Assembly (NCBI RefSeq): GCF_010669145.1
Contig: NZ_CP048632.1
Coordinates: forward strand, 1,178,001-1,242,000
Direction of reading: 5' to 3'
Length of the DNA stretch: 64,000 nucleotides
From: Rhizobium oryzihabitans
Lineage (GTDB): Bacteria > Pseudomonadota > Alphaproteobacteria > Rhizobiales > Rhizobiaceae
Shown: positions 9,090 through 17,762 of the stretch, in pieces
Numbering within the stretch: the first letter of the stretch is position 1
Layout of the letters: every line of letters begins with the position of its first letter
Translations under genes and position numbers: made by a program
The notes under the pieces: model-generated
Seen by the model: only the letters and a program-made list of their open reading frames with translations
The model's database searches: none
Told to the model about the DNA's origin: nothing

Positions 9090-9587
9090 CTAATTCAGCT
9101 TCAGCTCCATGCAGGTCAGGTCCAGCCAGCGGCCGAATTTGGTGCCAACTTCCGAAAACCGGCCGACGACACTGAAACCCAGGCTTTCGTGCAGGCGGAT
9201 GGAGGCGTGATTTTCCGATTCGATTGCGGCGATCAGTACATGCACGTCATTGCCGGATGCATGGTCGATCAGCGCCTGCATCAGCTTTTTGCCGATGCCG
9301 TGGCCACGTGCGTCCTTGTGGACATAGACGGAATGTTCGCGGGTGTGGCGATAACCGTCGAAGGCGCGCCAGTCGCCATAGGAAGCATAGCCGGCGACCT
9401 TGCCGTCAAGAATCGCGACGATGACCGGAAAGCCGCGTGACTTGCGGGCGGAAAACCACTCCTTGCGGTTATCCAGATCGACCAGCACCTCGTTCCAGAT
9501 CGCCGTCGTGTTCAGGACCGCGTCATTGTAAATCTCCATGATGCCGGAAAGATCATCCACGGTCGCATCGCGCAGTTCCACGCTCAT
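9090..9587 (-). CDS. GNAT acetyltransferase, phosphinothricin/methionine-sulfone type
   Basis: A 165-residue protein of the Bar/Pat/YncA-like GNAT group, which acetylates phosphinothricin, methionine sulfone or related amino acids using acetyl-CoA. It shows the start IRDATVDDLSGIMEIYNDAV-like block, EHSVYVHKDARGHGIGKKLM (the acetyl-CoA loop), and HESLGFSVVGRFSEVGTKFGRWLDLTCMEL-type ending in which HESLGF and GRWLDL are diagnostic. The start at 9587 has AGGGCGA upstream; a longer frame to 9641 lacks similarity. A paralogue of the same group lies at 36695-37237. Confidence 0.88.
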   Translation of the reverse strand: MSVELRDATVDDLSGIMEIYNDAVLNTTAIWNEVLVDLDNRKEWFSARKSRGFPVIVAILDGKVAGYASYGDWRAFDGYRHTREHSVYVHKDARGHGIGKKLMQALIDHASGNDVHVLIAAIESENHASIRLHESLGFSVVGRFSEVGTKFGRWLDLTCMELKLN

Positions 9588-9702
9588 TATCGTTCGCCCT
9601 CGTTCTTGCCTGCACCGAGCCCTGCCGGACACGATCTTCACGCGAGCATTAGGCGATGACGCGGATGGCTGTCCAGTGCTCGCGATATCAGGACGTCACT
9701 CG

Positions 9703-10371
9703 TCAGGACGTCAGGGGAGCGAGGCTGAAGGAGGTGACGACCGCAAAATAGTGGACCACGGCGGCGGCGACGACGAAACCGTGCCAGATGGCGTTCTGGA
9801 ACCGCAGCTTTTCCCAGACATGGAAGACCACGCCAAGCGAATAGATGACGCCGCCGGCAACGATCAGCCAGAGCGTGACAGGCGCCAGATGGGACGAAAG
9901 CGGCTGCACCACCATGATGCCGCTCCAGCCCATGGCGAGATAAAGGCCGATGGCGACGCGGTCGTATCGGCCGGGAAACAGGCATTTGAGCAATATGCCG
10001 CAGATGGCGGCAAGCCAGATCAGCCCCAGCATCGTGGCAATCAGCGGATCGTGAATGCCGCGCATCAGGAAGGGCGTATAGGTGGCTGCAATCAGGATGA
10101 AGATCGCCGAATGGTCCAGCCGGCGCAGGAACCATTTTACGTTGGAATGCGGCCAGATATTATAGGTGAAAGACACGGAAAGACAGGCGACGAGGCCGAG
10201 ACCATAAATCCAGGCGGCCGCAATGGCGCTGAGGCTGCCCCAGACGGTCGCGTAAAAAATCAGCGCCGTGGCGCCCACCAGCGCAAAAACGATACCCACG
10301 CCGTGGACGATGCCATCGGCGACAATCTCGTGAAAATCATACTGGCGACCAAACCGCCACACGTTACTCAT
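9703..10371 (-). CDS. Hemolysin III (PAQR) family membrane protein
   Basis: A 222-residue protein with seven hydrophobic segments and the PAQR/HlyIII pattern: YDFHEIVADGIVHGVG near the N-terminus, RRLDHSAIFILIAATYTPF in the middle, and FHVWEKLRFQNAIWHGFVV near the C-terminus. The invariant acidic residue and histidines form the family's probable zinc site. Bacterial members are annotated as hemolysin III, but their physiological role is not settled. It stands alone, with about 140 bases of upstream DNA before repeat A1. Confidence 0.9.
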   Translation of the reverse strand: MSNVWRFGRQYDFHEIVADGIVHGVGIVFALVGATALIFYATVWGSLSAIAAAWIYGLGLVACLSVSFTYNIWPHSNVKWFLRRLDHSAIFILIAATYTPFLMRGIHDPLIATMLGLIWLAAICGILLKCLFPGRYDRVAIGLYLAMGWSGIMVVQPLSSHLAPVTLWLIVAGGVIYSLGVVFHVWEKLRFQNAIWHGFVVAAAVVHYFAVVTSFSLAPLTS

Positions 10372-10510
10372 AGTCCATTCCCGTTTGCCTGCTTGTGGCC
10401 AAGCATGACGGCAATATTAGACAGGAACAAGACAGCAGCCGGTTAACGGCGATCAAATTGCGTTCGAGGCTGTTTCGAAAGGAGAGGTTGAGTAGCGGTC
10501 CTCGCCGGCC

Positions 10511-10629
10511 CCCTCATTCCTGTGCTTGTCACAGGAATCCAGTCGACGCGCGTCTGCGCGACGGAAAGAGTTCTTTCAGCCCAAGGACTTGGGCTGGCTA
10601 GATTCCTGTGACAAGCACAGGAATGAGGG
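10511..10629. repeat. Mosaic palindromic repeat, family A, copy 1
   Basis: The terminal inverted repeats begin CCTCATTCCTGTGCTTGTC and mirror at the right end. Between them lie two smaller hairpins, CGCGCGTCTGCGCG and CAGCCCAAGGACTTGGGCTG. Copies occur at 15282, 29159, 34385, 43038 and 47130; a variant is at 51774. The repeat lies between the hemolysin III gene (transcribed away) and the end of the dksA-like gene, where it could also act as a terminator. Confidence 0.9.
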
Positions 10630-10646
10630 TAGATAAGGAACGCCCC

Positions 10647-10967
10647 TCAAAGCGCCGCAGCGCATTCCTGGCAGAACGGCGTATAGGGAACGGCTTTCAG
10701 GCGGTCTTCCGAAATTTTCTTGCCGCATTTGACGCAGGTGCCGAAAGTGCCGTTCGCGATGCGGTCGAGGGCGGCGTCGATGGCGCGCAGCTCGTCCTGC
10801 CCCACCTGCCCCAGCTCGTCCAGCACCTCGTCATTGCTGCGCTCGGTCGCGCGGTCGTCGTCATCAGGGTTGCGCGGCTCCTCGAAATCAGCCTCTATTC
10901 TATGCAGGCGGCGATAAAGCTCACGCTGGCGGTCTCGCAGGATTTTCTCGTAACTTTCGACATTCAT
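10647..10967 (-). CDS. DksA/TraR family C4 zinc-finger protein
   Basis: A 106-residue protein, shorter than housekeeping DksA (about 140-150). It has an N-terminal coiled coil whose tip carries the acidic DDDDRA stretch (35-40), corresponding to the DxxDRA element of DksA. A C-terminal four-cysteine zinc finger follows (Cys78, Cys81, Cys99, Cys102; CVKCGKK...CQEC). Family members enter the RNA polymerase secondary channel and modulate initiation. It lies 61 bases after the uspA stop on the same strand, so both may be read from the promoter at the FixK-type box 11513-11526. Confidence 0.88.
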   Translation of the reverse strand: MNVESYEKILRDRQRELYRRLHRIEADFEEPRNPDDDDRATERSNDEVLDELGQVGQDELRAIDAALDRIANGTFGTCVKCGKKISEDRLKAVPYTPFCQECAAAL

Positions 10968-11028
10968 AGTCTTTTCCTCCAGCCGGTGCGGGCGAAAATC
11001 GCCCGCAACCCCAAGATTTCAACTCACT

Positions 11029-11439
11029 TTAACGGTCGATCAGCACCGAGCACTTGGCGTGGCGCACCACGCGGTCTGCGGTGGCGCCGATGAAATAGTT
11101 GGTAAAGTCCGGCGTATGCGACGCGATGATGATGAGGTCCGCCTTGTGCTCTTCGGCGGCGGCAATGATCTCACGCGCGGGCGCGCCGCTGCGGATTTCC
11201 TGACTGCCGTTGAAACCGACCCTCGTCTTCAAGTCCGCTAGTTTCGCCTTGGCGTCCTTGATGGCATTTTCAATAAGGTCGACGGGCAGGTCGATCGCCA
11301 TGTAGCCGGGAAGTTCCTCAACCACATTGATGAGGACGATCTCGCCATCGGCATCCAGCAGCGCCTTGGCCTTGGCGAGGATTTTTTCACCCTTGTCGGT
11401 GGCGCTGAGGTCTACCGGTACGATGATCTTTTTGTACAT
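11029..11439 (-). CDS. Universal stress protein, UspA family
   Basis: A 136-residue single-domain UspA protein beginning MYKKIIVPVDLS. It has the conserved GAPAREIIAAAEEHKADLIIIASH block and ends HAKCSVLIDR. The full G-2X-G-9X-G(S/T) ATP-binding signature is not intact (IGATADRVVRHAK), so nucleotide binding is uncertain. The start at 11439 has AGGAGA at proper spacing; the open frame extends further upstream to 11781 without similarity. A FixK/FNR-type box lies about 80 bases upstream, which suggests induction under low oxygen. Confidence 0.9.
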   Translation of the reverse strand: MYKKIIVPVDLSATDKGEKILAKAKALLDADGEIVLINVVEELPGYMAIDLPVDLIENAIKDAKAKLADLKTRVGFNGSQEIRSGAPAREIIAAAEEHKADLIIIASHTPDFTNYFIGATADRVVRHAKCSVLIDR

Positions 11440-11512
11440 GGCTGTCTCCTTTGGCGTAATCTGCCGTTTCTCGTGGCTCAAGCTCATATTCCCCGCCGGC
11501 ACATCCTTCGCC

Positions 11513-11526
11513 TTGATCGAAGTCAA
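11513..11526. promoter_or_regulatory. FixK/FNR-type box upstream of uspA
   Basis: The 14-base site TTGATCGAAGTCAA fits the rhizobial FixK/FnrN consensus TTGAY-N4-RTCAA at every defined position. Its centre is about 80 bases upstream of the uspA start and 193 bases upstream of the divergent VOC gene. The placement suits activation of uspA; the regulator is inferred. Confidence 0.6.
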
Positions 11527-11712
11527 AGCCGGGAGACATGCTTGGGCGGGCATTGTCAACGAATTGTGGACGGTCAATCGCCGGATGGCGATCTTTGCTG
11601 AACGATGAAATCCGCCCATATTCGCTTTCGACAAACGCCGCAAAGCGGCGTCGGACGATGCCGGCGGCCGCCGATCCGCCCTCGGCGCGTCAGATTCAAT
11701 ATGGGGATTATG

Positions 11713-12573
11713 ATGAGTGAAATCAAACAATTCGCCCTGACGCGCCCGGCTTATGTCGGTCAGGCTCATCTCGTCGTTCACGATCGGCCGCGCGTTTCGG
11801 ATTTCTACCAGAAGATCATCGGTCTTTCGGTCATCGAAAAAAGCCCGAGCGGCGAGGTTCTCGGCGTCAATGGCCAGCCGCTGCTGACGCTTTCCACCTC
11901 AACTGCCGCGGAGCGCGCGCCGCGCAATGCCGCAGGCCTGTTCCACACCGCCTTCCTGATGCCGAGCCGCCACGATCTCGCGCATTGGCTGGTGCATGCC
12001 GCCCACAACAATATCCAGCTTCAGGGCGCGTCCGACCATCTGGTCAGCGAGGCGATCTATCTTGCCGACCCGGAAGGCAACGGCATCGAGGTGTATCGCG
12101 ACCGTTCGCCGGAGGAATGGACCTATCAGCAGGACGGCACGGTGGAGATGGCAACGCTCGGCCTCAATCTGCAGGCGCTTTACGACAGTGCACCGAAGAC
12201 GGCGTTCGAAGGCGCTGCAGAGGGAACCGCAATCGGCCATATCCATCTGCAGGTCGGCAATATTCCGCAGGCGGATGAATTTTATCAGGACGTGCTGGGG
12301 CTGAAGATCATGGCGCGGTATCCGGGCGCGAGCTTCTTCGGCTCCGGGGCCTATCACCACCACGTGGCGGCCAATATCTGGAACAGCCGCGGCGCCACGG
12401 CCCGCAAGGACAACATGACCGGCCTTTCCGGCTACTCGCTGAAATTCAACGAGCGTGATGCCCTTGACCGCGCTGCGGCTGCTCTCGACCGGCTGGAAAT
12501 CGCCACGGAACGGCAGGGCGATGGTATTGTCCTGAAGGATCCGTGGGGCATCGGGCTGAAGCTTTCCGCGTAA
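11713..12573 (+). CDS. Two-domain VOC protein, CatE-like
   Basis: A 286-residue protein with two vicinal-oxygen-chelate domains (about 12-125 and 165-285), like bacterial CatE/YfiE-type ring-cleaving dioxygenases. Metal-ligand candidates are the His in GQAHLVV, the His in GHIHLQV, and Glu in GNGIEVYRDR. The IYLADPEGNGIE motif closes the first domain. The substrate cannot be named. The start at 11713 is preceded by GGGGA; two further ATGs lie just upstream. It is divergent from uspA. Confidence 0.85.
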   Translation: MSEIKQFALTRPAYVGQAHLVVHDRPRVSDFYQKIIGLSVIEKSPSGEVLGVNGQPLLTLSTSTAAERAPRNAAGLFHTAFLMPSRHDLAHWLVHAAHNNIQLQGASDHLVSEAIYLADPEGNGIEVYRDRSPEEWTYQQDGTVEMATLGLNLQALYDSAPKTAFEGAAEGTAIGHIHLQVGNIPQADEFYQDVLGLKIMARYPGASFFGSGAYHHHVAANIWNSRGATARKDNMTGLSGYSLKFNERDALDRAAAALDRLEIATERQGDGIVLKDPWGIGLKLSA

Positions 12574-12656
12574 AGGAAGACGGGGCGGCGAAATTTTCAC
12601 CGCCCCGGAACCGCCTCATTTTTCGGACGTTTGTCATCTCATTGGGGGACAGTTCG

Positions 12657-13853
12657 ATGAATGAGAATGCCAGACCGGAAAAAACCGGCAGTTTGGGCAA
12701 TATCGGGGGGCGATCGGCTGCAGGCTCAGGCAATGCCTCGGCTACGAGAGCCGACCCGCTTGAGGGACTTGCGTCCGGATCGCACCGCGATGATGCACGC
12801 AGCCAGCAACCTCTTGGCCGCGAAGCCCTTGATGTCGTCGTCGCATGGTCGGTGATCGGCATTTTTCTCATTGTGATGATGGCGGTCATTCACGAATTGT
12901 CGCTGATCCTGATCCCGGTGGTCATGGCCATCGTGGTGGGAATGATCCTCGGCATCGCTGCTGAAAAACTCGGCTCCTACGGCATTCCCGGCTTCGGCGT
13001 CGCGCTCATTCTCTCCTCGCTTGTGGCCGCGGTGATGTTCTTCGTGGTCAATTCGCTAATCGACCCGCTGTCGCAGCTCGCCTCCGAGGGGCCGGCGCTG
13101 GTAGAACGAAGTATCGACCGCTTCCTGCCCTACCTGCAAAGTCTGCGATGGCTGAATATCTCGGCGGCAACCTTCAGCATGGGGTCGATGTCGATGGAAT
13201 CGCTGATTTCGCGCAGTGGCGAGATCATTTCCGTGCTCGGCTCCAACATCACCCCCGCCGTCATCCAGGGCATGATCTTCCTCGCCGCGTTGCTGATGTT
13301 CCTTTACAGCCGACTGCGGCTGCGCAAGGCGATCATCATGGCTTTTCCGGCCCGCCACCAGCGACTGCGGACCATCCGCATCATCGCCTCGGTGGAAGAG
13401 GTGCTCGGCACCTATTTCGCGACGGCGGCGCTGATCTATGCTGGGCTCGGGGTGACGATGGTGGTCATCGCCTATCTGGGCGGGCTCGCCATGCCGCTTC
13501 TGTGGGGGCTTTTTGCCTTCCTTTCCAGCTTCGTGCCGTTTCTCGGCATTACCGCCATGACGATTGCGCTGACGGTGGCCGGCATCATCACCCACGACAA
13601 TATCGTTCTGGCGCTTCTGCCGGCAGCGATCTTCTTCACCATCCACCTGTTGATGGAAAACCTCGCCTTTCCCGCCGTGGTGGGCCGCAACATGGAGATC
13701 AACCCCTTCCTCGTCTTCGTGATGATCATCTTCTGGACGTGGATGTGGGGGGCGGCCGGGGCCATGCTGGCGCTGCCGCTGTCGCTGATCGCCATGACGG
13801 TGACGCGAGAGCTGTTTCCCTCACGCCGGGTGGTGCCGAAACTGCCGGATTGA
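12657..13853 (+). CDS. AI-2E family (PerM/YdiK-type) transporter
   Basis: A 398-residue inner-membrane protein. The first 60 residues are hydrophilic and Gly/Ser/Ala-rich. About eight hydrophobic segments follow, with a cytoplasmic region (about 150-215) and the family block FALLSSFVPFLG-like (FAFLSSFVPFLGITAM) near residue 290, then NPFLVFVMIIFWTWMWG. Members have been linked to autoinducer-2 export or Na+/H+ antiport, so the name is only a family label. GGGGGAC precedes the chosen start at 12657. Repeat E1 follows. Confidence 0.88.
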   Translation: MNENARPEKTGSLGNIGGRSAAGSGNASATRADPLEGLASGSHRDDARSQQPLGREALDVVVAWSVIGIFLIVMMAVIHELSLILIPVVMAIVVGMILGIAAEKLGSYGIPGFGVALILSSLVAAVMFFVVNSLIDPLSQLASEGPALVERSIDRFLPYLQSLRWLNISAATFSMGSMSMESLISRSGEIISVLGSNITPAVIQGMIFLAALLMFLYSRLRLRKAIIMAFPARHQRLRTIRIIASVEEVLGTYFATAALIYAGLGVTMVVIAYLGGLAMPLLWGLFAFLSSFVPFLGITAMTIALTVAGIITHDNIVLALLPAAIFFTIHLLMENLAFPAVVGRNMEINPFLVFVMIIFWTWMWGAAGAMLALPLSLIAMTVTRELFPSRRVVPKLPD

Positions 13854-13934
13854 CCGGCGGTTTTCCGGCGGGAAGTGCGAAGCGCCCCGGGTTTGAGCTG
13901 TCAGGAGATTGTCCTTTGACGGGGGCGTGTGGCG

Positions 13935-14093
13935 TTTACCCCCCTCTGCCCTGCCGGGCATCTCCCCCTCAAGGGGGAGATCGATCTGCGGCGAGGTTTC
14001 GCCCATCTCAACGTTGAGAATGAAATGGCGGTAGCGCCTCCTGCCGATCTCCCCCTTGAGGGGGAGATGCCCGGCAGGGCAGAGGGGGGTAAA
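13935..14093. repeat. Long palindromic repeat, family E, copy 1
   Basis: About 160 bases with long inverted ends: TTTACCCCCCTCTGCCCTG pairs with its mirror at 14075-14093. A second nested pair (GGGCATCTCCCCCTCAAGGG and mirror) lies inside. A second copy with a related interior lies at 21413-21568. It sits between two convergent genes and may help end transcription. Confidence 0.9.
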
Positions 14094-14119
14094 CCCCACG
14101 CGCCAGCAGCCAAGGCCGC

Positions 14120-15211
14120 TCAGGAAGCGAGCGGCATTCCCTGCGCCTCCCCCTGCGCGCTCGCCATGCGGCGCTCGTGCTCAATCAGCCATTTCTTGCG
14201 CCACAGCCCGCCGCCATAACCCGTCAGGCTGCCATCCGCGCCCAGCACACGGTGGCACGGCACGACGATGGCGATCTGGTTGGCGCCATTGGCACGCGCG
14301 ACCGCACGCACGGCGGATGACCTGTCCATGGCGGTTGCGAGCGAAGAATAGCTGACGATCTCGCCCGCCGGGATTTCCCGCAGGCTGCGCCAGACGTCAC
14401 GCTCGAAGGGCGTGCCGTGGCCGGCAAGCCTAGTTTCGAAGGCGGCTGAATGCCCGGCGAAATAGGCCTTTAGTTCCGCTTCGATCTGGCCGGTCACGGC
14501 CGTCCGGCCGAGCACCATATCCGCGCCGGTGCGCGTCTTCAGCCGCTTCAGCTCGGTGGGAAGCGCCGGCCGGTCGGCGAATTCTAGGAGATGCAAAGCG
14601 TGATCGTCGGCAACGGCCAGCATCGGGCCGATCGGCGTATCGATCCAGTCGCCCTTCAGGAAGCCCTTGCCCTTCATGGCGGCCGGAGAGGTGCCGAAGA
14701 ACTGGTTGATGGCCGAGCGGAAACCGCTGCCCGATTCATAGCCCGCATCGATCTGCGCACCGATCACGGCTTCGCCCGAGGCAAGGCTCGTTGCCGCATC
14801 GCCCACCCGGCGCAGCCTGGCGATTTCCAGAAAGCTCATGCCGAAACGGCGCTTGAAGGTGCGGCGCACGGTGGAAGGGTCATGGCCGAGCGCCACCACA
14901 TCCTCCTCGCGCCAGCGGCGGGCGGGCTCGTTCTCCAGCGCGGTCAGCAGCGCAGTCACGGTCTCGTCGGCCGTGCCATAGGCGAGCATCGGTTTGCAGC
15001 GCTTGCAGGGGCGGAAGCCCGCTTCCAGGCATTCCGCAATGGTCTCGCGGAACCGGCAATTTTCAATCTTCGGCTTTCGCGCCGTGCAGGTGAAACGGCA
15101 GAAAATCTTCGTCGAGGTCACACAGACATAGGCCACGCCTTCATAGGCGGGGTCCTTGTTCACAAGGGCGGAATAGAGGGTTTCGGTGTCGGGGCGTTTG
15201 AACAGCATCAT
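14120..15211 (-). CDS. ada: Ada: methylphosphotriester/O6-methylguanine DNA methyltransferase and regulator
   Basis: A 363-residue bifunctional repair protein and activator of the adaptive response. The N-terminal zinc domain keeps Cys38, Cys42, Cys69 and Cys72 at the same positions as in E. coli Ada; Cys38 accepts methyl groups from phosphotriesters. An AraC-type helix-turn-helix follows (about 85-180, DPSTVRRTFKRRFGMSFLEIARLRR). The C-terminal methyltransferase has the acceptor Cys319 in VVPCHRVLG. The start is one of two adjacent ATGs (15211 and 15208); neither has a clear ribosome site, so the message may be leaderless or weakly translated. Confidence 0.96.
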   Translation of the reverse strand: MMLFKRPDTETLYSALVNKDPAYEGVAYVCVTSTKIFCRFTCTARKPKIENCRFRETIAECLEAGFRPCKRCKPMLAYGTADETVTALLTALENEPARRWREEDVVALGHDPSTVRRTFKRRFGMSFLEIARLRRVGDAATSLASGEAVIGAQIDAGYESGSGFRSAINQFFGTSPAAMKGKGFLKGDWIDTPIGPMLAVADDHALHLLEFADRPALPTELKRLKTRTGADMVLGRTAVTGQIEAELKAYFAGHSAAFETRLAGHGTPFERDVWRSLREIPAGEIVSYSSLATAMDRSSAVRAVARANGANQIAIVVPCHRVLGADGSLTGYGGGLWRKKWLIEHERRMASAQGEAQGMPLAS

Positions 15212-15281
15212 GGGAGGATGCTAGCGCAAATTTGAGTGGCATGCCGCCGAAAAACGGGCGTGGATGTGGGATGCTCATTTC

Positions 15282-15312
15282 CCTCATTCCTGTGCATGTC
15301 ACAGGAATGAGG
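15282..15312. repeat. Minimal family A repeat (terminal hairpin only)
   Basis: Only the two ends of family A remain: 13-bp arms CCTCATTCCTGTG/CACAGGAATGAGG around CATGT. The core found in other copies is missing, as if deleted between the inverted ends. It lies between the ada promoter and the end of the deacetylase gene. Confidence 0.85.
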
Positions 15313-15327
15313 AGGGATCCGCGCCGC

Positions 15328-16053
15328 TCAGTTCCCTGGCGGTGTGAAAGACGGGTCGTCGAGGCGGGTGAAAATCACGCCGCGGGCTTTCAGTGCCAGA
15401 AGGCCTTTCACCACGCCGGCACCCGCTTCGTGGGTGGGCTGGTTGATGTGGGAGATGATGACGTCACCGTCCCTGGCGGAAGCAATGTGCTTTGCCGTTG
15501 CAGCAGCCCCCAGAAGCGAGCCGCCGTCGCCATTGACGGAATAACCGGCCACCCGCATGCCCAGCCGGTTGATGGTGGTCATGGAGGACTTGGTATATTT
15601 GGCCGTGGCACCTCGGAACCATTGCGGCTGGAGGCCGGTGGCGGCGACGATGGCCTGCCGGCCGCCCTCCACTTCCTGCTCGACCGCCGCTTCCGAACCG
15701 GCGGCGGCGATGCCGTAAATGGAAACCGGCTTATCCACCGCCGGCACATGGTTTTCGCCATGGTTTTCGATCTCGAACAGGTCCGGATGCGCCATGAGCG
15801 TGGCCAGCGCCTCGCCATTATGTTTCAGCCAGCGGGCGGTAACGAAGATCGTCGCCGGAATGCGCTCCTTCACCAGCGTATCGAGAATGCGGTGGTCGGT
15901 CTTGCCCATGCAGGCATCGAGCGTCATGGCCACCCGCACCTTGCCGTCATGCTGCGGCGTCATCTTCAGAGACGGCTCGACAAGACCCGTTCCCGCGAAA
16001 GCAGCGGTCGTGAGGGACAGGAAGAGGACGGCAGAAGACAGGCGACGCAGCAT
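15328..16053 (-). CDS. Secreted polysaccharide deacetylase (NodB homology) family protein
   Basis: A 241-residue protein with a signal peptide (about residues 1-20, cleavage near AFA|GTG). The NodB-fold metal motif TFDDGP is replaced by MTLDACMGKTDHR, where the aspartate pair is reduced to Asp-Ala-Cys, but the second motif NHGENH with its two histidines is present. Motif 3 (WFRGATAKYT) and the C-terminal ISHINQPTHEAG block are also seen. It probably acts on a cell-envelope or extracellular polysaccharide in the periplasm; activity with the altered motif 1 is uncertain. Confidence 0.85.
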   Translation of the reverse strand: MLRRLSSAVLFLSLTTAAFAGTGLVEPSLKMTPQHDGKVRVAMTLDACMGKTDHRILDTLVKERIPATIFVTARWLKHNGEALATLMAHPDLFEIENHGENHVPAVDKPVSIYGIAAAGSEAAVEQEVEGGRQAIVAATGLQPQWFRGATAKYTKSSMTTINRLGMRVAGYSVNGDGGSLLGAAATAKHIASARDGDVIISHINQPTHEAGAGVVKGLLALKARGVIFTRLDDPSFTPPGN

Positions 16054-16106
16054 TTTTCAGTTTCCGAAGTGTAAGGACGTGGCAATCCGCCTGCAAAACG
16101 CCCGAA

Positions 16107-17015
16107 TTATGGCGTGGCTTCCAGCGCAGCAACGGCGGCCAGCGCCTCTTCCACCCGCTGGCGTTCCGCACTGGTGAGGGGCAGGATCGGCCGGGGCGGT
16201 TCGCCGATCGCCAATGGCAGGATGCTGGCGGCGGCATAGACCACGCGGATGCTGCCGAATTCTTTAAACAGCGCCCAGAGCGGCTGGAAGGCCGCGTCGA
16301 TCCGGCGTGTCTCCTCTGCGTCGCCGGCTTGCGCCGCCCGCATCAGCCGCAGTGCCGGAACGGGCAGCAGACCCGCGATGACGCTGTACCAGGTGTCGCC
16401 GCCGGCAAGCGTCGCCTCGGCGCAGCCCCAGTCGCCGCTGTAACCGATGGCGAAATCATCCGTCAGCTTCGGCCTCAGCCGCGCAAGCTCGCCCGCATAA
16501 TCCGAATCGGCCGGTAGCGGCATCTTGATGGCGCGAATATTGGGGATATAGGCGAGCCGCACCAGAAGGTCGTCGCTGAAGGAAAACCGCGTCGTCGTCG
16601 GGTTGTTGTAGATGGCGAGCGGCAGGCCCGTTGCGCCGGCCACGGCGGCGAAGTGATGATAAGCCTCTTCCTGCGTCAGCGGCGTGTAGGAAACGGGCGC
16701 CAGCAGCAGGGCATCCGCACCGGCAGCTTCAGCGTCCTTTGCCAGTGCCACGGCATCATCGGTGCGCAGGGCGCCGACACCGGCCATCAATATGCGCCTG
16801 CCCTTCAAAACCGCAGCGGCAGCCTCGATGGCCCGGCGTCTCTCCGCGCGCGACAGATACATGTAGATGCCGGTGCTGCCGAGAATGCCGACGGAATCCA
16901 CCCCGGCCGCATCAAGCCGCTCGATGAGAGCGGAAAAGGCCTGCGTATCGACCTGCCCGGCCTCATCGGCCGGCGTCATCGGAAAAGCTGAAAGTCCCTT
17001 GAATCGTGTCGCCAT
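16107..17015 (-). CDS. Dihydrodipicolinate synthase family aldolase/lyase
   Basis: A 302-residue (beta/alpha)8 protein of the DapA/N-acetylneuraminate lyase superfamily. The Schiff-base lysine is in IRAIKMPLP, and the catalytic tyrosine is in YNNPTTT. The substrate loop reads GSTGIYMYLS instead of GTTGES, which argues against DapA itself and for a pyruvate-dependent aldolase or dehydratase with another substrate. The start at 17015 has GGGAGAC; a longer frame adds five residues. It stands apart from any clear operon. Confidence 0.85.
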   Translation of the reverse strand: MATRFKGLSAFPMTPADEAGQVDTQAFSALIERLDAAGVDSVGILGSTGIYMYLSRAERRRAIEAAAAVLKGRRILMAGVGALRTDDAVALAKDAEAAGADALLLAPVSYTPLTQEEAYHHFAAVAGATGLPLAIYNNPTTTRFSFSDDLLVRLAYIPNIRAIKMPLPADSDYAGELARLRPKLTDDFAIGYSGDWGCAEATLAGGDTWYSVIAGLLPVPALRLMRAAQAGDAEETRRIDAAFQPLWALFKEFGSIRVVYAAASILPLAIGEPPRPILPLTSAERQRVEEALAAVAALEATP

Positions 17016-17120
17016 GCCCGTCTCCCTCACTTCGATCGAGAAACAGGGTTACAGAGCCACCGGCGGGGCGGCAAGAAAGGCGGGGGCTAAACCTTGCATG
17101 GACGCCGAAAATTTCGGCGG

Positions 17121-17522
17121 TCAGTCATAAAGATACAACTTCTTCCACTGCTCCTCCGGAATCCTGTCGCCGACGCGGTAGTCGAAGGACTGGATGCTGA
17201 GGCTGTCGCTCTTCAGCTGGCACTTGTATTTGAGCTTGTACCATTCGCCGGCGCTTCTGAAGACCGCGCCCGGCGCCTTGATGGAATTCTTGCCCACCTC
17301 CGGATCACCGAAGGTGTAAGCGATGACCTTGTCCGGCCGCATGCCCTTCTGCTCGGTCGCTATTCTTTCCATCGCTTCGATATCGCAGCGCTGTTCCAGG
17401 CGCTCCTCCGGCGCCAGCGCGTTCAACTGCCGCATCACGCTGGCATCGATTGCAAAAGCGGGCGTGAAGGCCTGCAAGCCAAGGAAAAAGGCAGAGAGGG
17501 CAGCGGGAAGAAGCTTTCGCAT
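17121..17522 (-). CDS. Secreted DUF930 family protein
   Basis: A 133-residue protein with a signal peptide (cleavage about AFA|IDA, residue 24). The body matches the DUF930 pattern: LAPEERLEQRCDIEAMERI, then VIAYTF and GAVFRSAGEWYKLKYKCQL, with two cysteines that could form a disulfide, ending in the conserved IPEEQWKKLYL. The function of this rhizobial periplasmic family is unknown. It is divergent from the oligopeptidase gene. Confidence 0.82.
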   Translation of the reverse strand: MRKLLPAALSAFFLGLQAFTPAFAIDASVMRQLNALAPEERLEQRCDIEAMERIATEQKGMRPDKVIAYTFGDPEVGKNSIKAPGAVFRSAGEWYKLKYKCQLKSDSLSIQSFDYRVGDRIPEEQWKKLYLYD

Positions 17523-17762
17523 GGGATCCTGTCAGTTTTTTCGTTTGTTCTTGTCTTTTTTCGTTTTCCTGGCGAGGGACGGCGGACCGATGGCCGGCGC
17601 GCATCATCGCCGATTTGCCAGATATTGCCAAAATGTGATCGAAAGCTGACGAAATTGTGCCCAAGCCACATTGCGGCTGTGGAGATTTGAAACTTGATCG
17701 GCCGGAAGGGGCACTCTACATCTTGGTACCGCCCACGGATTTTACAGGAAAGCGAGTTTCCC

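Noticed and set aside
11440..11781. N-terminal extension of the UspA protein to 11781
   Set aside because: The extension lacks family similarity and runs through the FixK-type box; ATG 11439 has a good ribosome site.
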